Below, one piece after another: positions 58,332 to 64,000 of a stretch of 64,000 nt of DNA. Source of the stretch: Glandiceps talaboti. Its lineage: Eukaryota; Hemichordata; Enteropneusta; Spengelidae. The DNA is taken from positions 11,635,461-11,699,460 of the forward strand of contig NC_135561.1 in NCBI RefSeq assembly GCF_964340395.1, written 5' to 3'. The notes under the pieces are model-generated. The model saw only the letters and a program-made list of their open reading frames with translations, did not search any database and was not told where the DNA came from. The first letter of the stretch is position 1, and every line of letters begins with the position of its first letter. Position numbers and translations under genes: made by a program.

Positions 58332-61300
58332 CATTAAATGAACTCACCTTGTCCAGTATACTGTAAATGATTACTTAATTTGACTTGAATCAAACTAACG
58401 TTGATAGATGCTGACAAAGCTGGAACAAACTTAGCAGCAAAACATGAATCAACTCTCATACAGGCTGCCAACGCCATGGGTGAGATAGGGGGTTCCTGAC
58501 TAGATAATGAATCACTGAATTCATCATCATCATCATCTTCACCAACTTCGTCATCGTTGCCAGGGTTTCTAATAACAAATGTTACAATCAATGATGAAGT
58601 TTTAGAGAAATCTAAAATGATAACAACAACTTTTTGAAAAAATTAACTAGGCTCTGAAATTGATGAGCAAATGTGCTACTGACAGCAAAACAGTAATGGC
58701 TGACAGTGAAGGACTATTGGAAAAAAATAGGGAAGAAGGCCATCCCCAGTCAAACCCTGAGGGCGCTAATTCCCCCAATAAGAATTTTTCAGATTTTTGT
58801 TTCAAGGAAATTAGTCTCCAAGGTGCAATTTACCTTTAAAAGTTCCTTTTTTGGTCAGTATGGCCATGATTCAAGTCTTGTATGGCTAAACTACTTTAAA
58901 CCTGCCATGTTATTGAACACATAATGGTATTGAACACATTGGTTTGGTATTCAATAGGTTTATTGCTGTTTCGTTAAATGTCTCACAGTGCAGTAAAGTT
59001 GGCAATTTTTTAATCTTACAAGTTTCTTACCCATTATCCTCTTGACGTGTTTTCCCAGCATTCAATACTACTCTCCACACCTGGGATGCGACGATCTGAT
59101 TGGCTGAAGAAACCTCTTTAACATCTGGTATATCAACTTGGTAGGAGAAACTCTCTGATACGTACAATTGTCTGTACACAATGAAGTCCTTCTTCAAGTT
59201 GTCCCAGTATTCCAAGTTACATGGAATCTAGTATTCAAATTCCATCAATGAGGTTGGTATCTTATTACACAGTTTTTAAATTGACACACTGTTAATATTT
59301 AGTATTTATTATTTATTATTTAATTGTTTATTTATAATTTACATTGTAGCCTACTGACTGAATTGCGACAATGTTACAATTACAGATCATATTGTTAGGG
59401 AAACCACAAAATGATACATTAAAATATTAATAAAATGATTTATGGGGACAACAACATTCAAAAGGTGTACAATAAAACAACTAGTGTAAACAGAAGACAA
59501 CAGTTTAAAATACTCTCAAAAAGACTGTTGTAAAAAAAAAAAAAAACACTTGAAGGTACACCACCACTTGCTACGGGCATAACTCATAACTTGGTATGAC
59601 GTATGATACAAAACCGATTCGATTAAATTATACGAAAACTAAACAGTCGAGGAAACCACTATTGTGCCATCATCTGTGCCAACATCACAACTCAATTAAA
59701 ACGACACTGATTGTGACTTAGTATTCCATATTTACCTTCTTGTTTTCCTCATGATGTCTGACGTCAGATCCTACACTTGTAGTGAATGGTACTGGGTTGA
59801 CAGCTACAAATGTTAGTACTCTAGGTTCATTGTAACACCATGTCATTGTACCATGACATGCAGTACTTCTACCACCACAGAACACTATCTCATTGGGTTG
59901 AGGTTGGAGATTTAACCCATCTGATGAAATATACCACATATCATAGAATTGTTTAATTAATCTCTCTCAGGCAAACAAATCTTGAGCTATATATAGAATT
60001 TACTTAAATTCATTGAATATGCTAATGATATGAAATTATGTATAAACTAGTTTTCAACCTGTATCATTGTTAAAATCACTGTCTTCAAGATACTTGTTCT
60101 TGTGGTAAGTATATACAAGTGACTACTATTATGCTAATATTGGGATATGCTAATGACATGTAAATTATGCTAATCACATGTAAATTAAGAAACTATTTCT
60201 TACGTGTATTACTGATGTTGAAACAACCCCACTCTAAGGTCGTTGCTACTTGCAAGTTTTCAATGTGCAATGCTAATGACTTGTAATTAATTAGTATGCT
60301 AATGATATGCATATATGATATGCTAATCATATGTAAATTAAGAAACTAAATTCTTACCTGTATTATTGATATATTAAACCATTCCAACTCTAAGTTCACC
60401 TGTACATGTACTTGTATTGTTTCTGATGTTATGCTAATTACATGCAAATGTATATATGCTAATGACATGCAAATGTATATACTAATGACTGTTTTTACCT
60501 TTATCATTGATGTATTGAAATGTACCAACTCTAAGATCATCAGTACTTGTAATAATTTCATCCTCTGCTTTCATTTCAACAACTGACTCTTCAGACTCCG
60601 ACTCCACTGGTGATCTAACAATTACTTCTTTCTTCTGAAACATGACAAAGGCAAATAAAAAAAACATTGTAAGGTCAATACTGGCACTGTAGAATCAATG
60701 TATGACATTGACGTGTTGTCATAACAACCAGGGTACAATCTTATTCAAAGGCATTCTACTGGGCTTGTGTAAGGTATAACACACAAACAGTTCAAACTTT
60801 TTCACTCAAGTGAAAATACCTACATATAAACCTGTGTATGCCTTCTATAATATAACATTTCTCTTCTGACATTTTGAGAACAGTTGATTGCAAAGTAGGG
60901 ATTTCCCCAACTTTTTTGATATGTATGATAAATTACATCAATCCATTTGCAAACAAAACACAATAGGCCATTCCAGACTGCAAAACAGGAAATTGAGAAT
61001 ACAGCGCCCTCACTCAAATTGGGGCGTTTCTTAAGAGCTTTACCCCTTAGTTTATTTTATAGAAGTGTAAATCAGGGATGTTTTCCGTATTGTTCAGAGA
61101 TCGAGGAAAGCAGCAGCGCTCGTTGATTAACCGAGTAGCATATACGATGTATACCCCCAAGGTATACACAGACAGGAAGTAGAGCGCCACCACGTGGCAA
61201 ATTTTGGAAAGGCCCATACCTTTGACTCTTCTTTGGTATTCTTTATATAGTCTCTAACATGTGCCATCATCAAATCCAAACAGTTCACATGACCTTGACC

Positions 61301-63986
61301 AAAATGGATCTGTACTAGACCTGTGTTGACATTGACACCAAGCTGTGGTAACCCTGGAAACTGGTGACTACCACTGTGGCTGCACCAATCAGCATTCAGA
61401 TTCATTGTCATGTTGATTGGCCCAATTAGAGGTCTCGTCTTACTCTGTAGGGATGTTTTTAGCATAGCTTCTTGGAGGTGAACTCCAGCATACACCTCTT
61501 GAATCACACCTACAGTAAATTAAAGTCAGGAAAAGAAAAAGTACACAGAAATAGTCATTTTATTTCAGTTAAACAGACTAAGGTACATTTAAAAAAAACA
61601 CACACACCGTCAATCAGGTTAAAAAACAAAGTGATTTAGTTGGTACGTAACACTCACCACTTGGTCTTGTCTTTACCACCATCTCTCCTGCCACACTACC
61701 GAGAGAAAAAGTCACATGTGGCAGAAGTAGATCAGGAACTGTTGCCATGACGACTACAAACTCACACATCTGAAATGATACTTTATCTAGCTGAGTCAGC
61801 ACCATTTCTACCAAACTTAGAGAATCTTCTGCTTCCTGGCTTTTAGATTTCTTTCCCGGAATACTATTCCCAGATGGTGCTCCAGATACTCCATCTGCGC
61901 TAGGCATTGGAATAATGAGGGGAAAAGTCTCGTGGACTCCAGCTGAATTGGAAAGACCTGACTGTGGGGGAGTAGATTCAGATGACTCTCTGGACCTTGA
62001 CTGTGGGGGCGCTCTCTTAGGAGTTGCTTCATCGAGTTGTTCTTCGTTATCAAATTTAGATTCTCCTTTCGTTGGTGTTTCACGCATTGGTGATAGTTTT
62101 CCATTGATTTGAGTTGACTTTGGTGGGGATAACTTCTTCACAAAATCCATGATTTGTTCCATTTTTGTGATGCTCAAGTTAAATTTCAGTGGACGGCCAA
62201 TGCTTAAACTAACATCCGCTATGAGAGTGAAGAAACAATAACACAATTTAGAAATATCAAATCAAATCAACATAGTGTAGGAAATCACAAATTAGGATCA
62301 GAAAACTCTTCAGTTAAAATAAACATAAATACAGGACAAAAGAATACACACTGGTCACATGAAAATAAGCAAATAAACAAACTGAATTTTCTTATAGATA
62401 ATGGTAACCACAGCATATTTGCACCTAGGAATTTTTTAATGATTGTCACGATCTTGTCAAATAATTTATGCTGTTGACATGGCTACTTCACGAAAGTAAC
62501 TTAAAAGTAGATTTTCATTTATTAATATGTATCATTATTCTGGATCAGAGGTTACTTGCATTGGTATGAGAGCATACTATCGGTATGTGCACTGCACTTG
62601 TACAATACTGAAAAACATTATTGTATACCCATATGCAAAGGAGTATGTTGTTTTTGATAAGAATATAATAACATAACCCCATGTTGCATGAGTTGAAGTG
62701 TCGGGGGCCGAGAGCATTTGCACTAGTCCTTATGCATGCAGTGTTTTCTGTTGCATTTTCACAAGCTATGTGAACATAGGATACAACAAACACACAATAC
62801 CAAGAATACTCCACACTAGCAGTCGCACCTCATGGGCTTCTGTCATAGGCCAAACTACAATAGTATCTTTGAGAGTCTGTAACTATGGCCAGCATTTTGG
62901 AGTACTATACTGGCATATAAACAACAGTGAATTTGTCATGAGAAAGGTTGCATATTGACTGTAAGATACATCATCTTGTGCAGTCCTATCAGGTTGCTGG
63001 CTGATAGTGTGGCACGAATGTTTGTATCTTACCACAGACAAGTTGCATAAAATCAGGAAAGGTGATCGTACCTGGTTTAAAGATGAAATCTTGAAGACAG
63101 AATGTGTACAATGTTGGTAGAATCCCTGTCTTAGGATCTGGTTCACCGTGGCATGTTTCCAACCAATCAATACCAAAATCAGACACTTCAGGCAGTATCT
63201 TAGCACCATCTACAATAAATCAAACATTGAAAAATAAATATTTCTAAAATATCGTGTTGAAAACCAATCAAATTAACACTTGAGAATTAAAGCGAAATGC
63301 CATGCCAGGAAGTAAAGGCATTTTCATAAAGTATGGGTTCTGGAGAGTCATTTTATGATTTTACATCACCTACAATTACTTCAGATTTCAAAGAATACAA
63401 GTTAGTTGACCATGTGCCTTTATCTTTATTGTGAGCCATTGCATCATGGGAGTCAGCAGGAATAATATATTCATGGTTGAACACTGAATATTCATGAGAT
63501 GTTTTACACAAAGGAATAAGCACTTAGGAGTCATAGATATTCCTAAAGTCAGGCCCTTAGAACCACGGTCTCCAAACCCATATCCACAGAAAGATTATGA
63601 CAACTATTCCTACATGGGATTAATCAGCTAATTAGATATATGCACTTACCTCTGTTTTCATAATTAACAGACACTCCCTTTACGTTGAAATCATAACATG
63701 ACATCTCCACCCGTTGTTGATGCATTTCCATGGAAACAATAGTATGTGGTTGAGAAAACATCAAATACAAGAAAGGCTTGATAACCCTTCCTGGTAAATC
63801 CAGATTCTTGGGACTCTCTCTTGCCTTCTGTTTCTTCTCACTGCCATTTCTTGGTGACTTTGTTTTTGGAGACTGCACTTTTGTTGTCTGTGAGGTGTGT
63901 ATTTTCAGATCAGATGGTCTGCTATCTTTCTGTGTTTCACTGTCTTTGTTTTCCACACTAGGCGTCGATTTCTTGTCACCTGACAT
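44419..63986 (-). CDS. VPS13B: VPS13B (COH1), C-terminal 28 exons, partial
   Basis: Exons read right to left with GT-AG borders: 63986(or beyond)-63650, 63209-63033, 62218-61658, 61509-61220, 60634-60499, 59920-59736, 59227-59031, 58568-58348, 57861-57725, 57031-56831 (or to 56765), 56384-56159, 55640-55485, 54798-54535, 54276-54196, 53531-53356, 53107-52943, 52669-52414, 52080-51913, 51402-51262, 50923-50479, 49661-48408, 48009-47833, 47181-47011, 46843-46670, 46377-46275, 45490-45241 and 44748-44419, with one small or unseen exon possibly missing between 60499 and 59920. The identification rests on close similarity to vertebrate VPS13B (RSIGSGVADLFRLPYEGL, ARNMDRLSLD, VSTSEDTQQQAFPV). VPS13B is a bridge-like lipid-transfer protein at the Golgi; its loss causes Cohen syndrome in humans. 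The amino-terminal chorein part lies outside the window. Exon edges are accurate to within a few bases. Confidence 0.92.
44967..45011. repeat. Dispersed repeat copy shared with 39364
   Basis: TTTTTATTGACTGGTAGAAA and the following TCAACCAACCTAAAAATACT are identical to sequence inside the unit 2 insertion at about 39364-39408. It lies in a VPS13B intron. Confidence 0.6.
45716..46050. repeat. 22-bp minisatellite in a VPS13B intron
   Basis: Units of the form GATGCAGCATTTGAACTGCT plus TT/TA repeat about 15 times, with two 25-base variants carrying GAAGAACTGA. Minus-strand open frames (SNAASNQFKCC) through it are artefacts. Confidence 0.92.
49700..50478. other. VPS13B intron, no recognised feature
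   Basis: Intronic DNA between exons 50923-50479 and 49661-48408. Homopolymer T and A runs are the only structure seen; small open frames show no domain. Confidence 0.5.
50479..57031 (-). CDS. VPS13B: VPS13B VAB-repeat (adaptor-binding) exons
   Basis: These exons encode serial beta-rich repeats, several with a conserved Asn following a hydrophobic strand: NYYVICNDTQETLRLGQ (56384-56159), SYLLVNDTSLDLQILEED (52669-52414), YLLINKSKEDLDMRT (51402-51262) and VMIHNNCPFPLHYGQGLS (50923-50479). This is the VAB domain, which in yeast Vps13 binds PxP-type adaptors. In human VPS13B a Cohen-syndrome substitution (N2993S) affects such an Asn in a VAB repeat. Exon 57031-56831 has a duplicated donor (56765), giving an optional in-frame 22 residues. 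Exon 51402 begins at a CAGCAG tandem acceptor. Confidence 0.82.
52741..52935. repeat. Three copies of a repeat of about 70 bp
   Basis: Each copy contains TTCAACCAGTCAGG, TCC(A/G)TACCAGTGTTTTTGTGA and GGTTAG-AGGTAAA. The array abuts the donor of exon 53107-52943 on the intron side. Confidence 0.8.
53727..53876. repeat. Dispersed repeat copy related to 9625-9780
   Basis: Begins GTTCAAAATTG and ends with TAGTGACAAAGGCCCCTTAG, in the same order as the AIG1 intron copy. It lies in the intron after exon 54276-54196. Confidence 0.5.
53876..54150. repeat. Irregular ACAGACATA tandem repeat
   Basis: A tract of ACAGACATA/ACACAGATATA units with substitutions, in a VPS13B intron. Cys/Val-rich minus-strand frames through it are not coding. 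Confidence 0.85.
55115..55410. repeat. Poly-C, (ATC)n and (ACC)n microsatellites
   Basis: A run of about 17 C at 55115 is followed by ATC trinucleotides (about 55230-55283) and ACC trinucleotides (to about 55396). They lie downstream of the GTATGT donor of exon 55640-55485, so the poly-His, poly-Pro, poly-Gly and poly-Asp frames are intronic. Confidence 0.92.
56531..56667. mobile_element. 137-bp palindromic MITE-like element
   Basis: Starts GTAAAATATACTTACTTTGG and ends CCAAAGTAAGTATATTTTAC, an exact inverted repeat of 20 bases, and pairing continues inward with mismatches (AATGGTAAATTGGAAACGAA / TTTGTTTCAAATTTACTGTT). The central part is about 40 bases. No convincing target duplication is seen. 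Confidence 0.7.
56765..56896 (-). repeat. 66-bp tandem duplication across a VPS13B splice donor
   Basis: Two copies of a 66-base segment (ending TGGACCAAC then GTAAGTATG on the minus strand) lie head to tail. Each carries the last 20 or so exon codons plus an identical donor, at 56830 and 56764. The insert is 22 codons, in frame and without stops. Confidence 0.85.
57330..57490. repeat. Degenerate repeat GGGGTGGCACCCTTGTTACTTTG
   Basis: Four or five imperfect units of roughly 35 bases around GGGTG(T/G)CACCCTTGT and TTACTTTGT, in a VPS13B intron. Confidence 0.6.
57725..63986 (-). CDS. VPS13B: VPS13B middle region, exons upstream of the VAB repeats
   Basis: The first exon in the window encodes a Lys/Ser/Pro-rich linker (DKKSTPSVENKDSETQK and on) followed by KPFLYLMFSQPHTIVSMEMH, a typical Vps13 beta-strand block. 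The 187-codon exon 62218-61658 carries a second charged, Ser/Pro-rich insert (PPQSRSRESSESTPPQSG) inside structured sequence (LVEMVLTQLDKVSFQMCEFV). Exon 61509-61220 contains GLVQIHFGQGHVNCLDLMMA. Exon 58568-58348 starts with an acidic run (NDDEVGEDDDDDEFSDS). These segments belong to the extended beta-groove (RBG) rod, interrupted by disordered loops. The ends of exon 60634-60499 are partly copied in the intron at 60203-60420. Confidence 0.82.
58060..58330. repeat. (GTT)n, (ATC)n and (CA)n microsatellites
   Basis: GTT tract at about 58063-58088, ATC tract at about 58108-58155 and CA tract at about 58265-58329, all in the intron between exons 58568-58348 and 57861-57725. The poly-Met and THTH frames are artefacts. 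Confidence 0.92.
60203..60420 (-). pseudogene. Two decayed copies of a VPS13B exon end
   Basis: The end of exon 60634-60499 (minus strand CTTAGAGTTGGTACATTTCA, then the donor) is repeated twice in its own downstream intron. One copy ends near 60357 (CTTAGAGTTGGAATGGTTTA...CAG then GTAAGA) and one near 60203 (CTTAGAGTGGGGTTGTTTCA). In the original frame the first copy has TAA after GTT and the second has TAA after CAG, so neither can replace the true exon. AT-rich TATGCTAATGACATG repeats lie between them. Confidence 0.65.
62230..63030. other. VPS13B intron with short interspersed repeat
   Basis: Intron between exons 63209-63033 and 62218-61658. Its right part contains CAGTCCTATCAGGTTGCTGG and TGATAGTGTGGCACGAATGT, related to sequence near 27640, 22500 and 38280. 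No coding sequence is seen. Confidence 0.45.
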
Positions 63987-64000
63987 GTGTATGAATTGTT

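Overview
This is a window of an animal nuclear genome: AT-rich, intron-dense and full of micro- and minisatellites. Three protein-coding gene families can be read with canonical GT-AG splice sites. They are an AIG1/ADTRP-type membrane hydrolase gene (+ strand, left), two paralogous NLR-like innate-immune genes with a death-effector domain and a NACHT domain (- strand, middle), and the C-terminal part of the bridge-like lipid-transfer protein gene VPS13B (- strand, right). DED-NACHT receptors combined with this gene style suggest an invertebrate, perhaps a hemichordate, amphioxus or other marine animal. The species cannot be fixed from the sequence alone.

Left region (1-14.4 kb): the AIG1-like gene has five successive, mutually exclusive-looking first exons (35-193, 1393-1563, 2912-3082, 4838-4975, 5200-5346). 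Each starts with ATG, encodes a first membrane helix plus the L-T-V-W-N catalytic-threonine motif, and ends at a phase-0 donor. All can join one constant set of exons (9161-9298, 9970-10071, 10975-11090, 12814-12965, 14094-14140). This variable-first-exon array is the most unusual gene architecture in the window.

Middle region (13.6-42.4 kb): a direct tandem duplication of about 14 kb (unit 1 about 13.61-27.67 kb, unit 2 about 28.05-42.36 kb). Each unit carries the last AIG1 exon and its 3' flank, a convergent NLR gene and a 54-bp minisatellite. NLR1 (16965-23205) is intact: four exons and 1493 codons. NLR2 (34187-39004) keeps an open DED-NACHT half but has an in-frame stop, a deletion and frameshifts in the tail, and a terminal-inverted-repeat insertion four bases inside an intron donor. 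The AIG1 last exon in unit 2 is an orphan with an intact acceptor. Unit-specific transposon insertions give a relative history of the two copies.

Right region (44.4-64 kb): 28 exons of VPS13B run leftwards, covering linker regions, the VAB (Vps13 adaptor-binding) repeats, the C-terminal helical region and the terminal PH-like domain, ending at 44419. The 5' part of the gene lies beyond the window. Two local duplications touch its splice sites: a 66-bp in-frame donor duplication at 56765-56896 and decayed copies of an exon end at 60203-60420.

The remaining sequence is introns and intergenic DNA with MITE-like hairpins (one with an 8-bp and one with a 9-bp target duplication), one decayed LINE fragment, dispersed short repeats and many satellites. 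I saw no tRNA, rRNA or CRISPR array.
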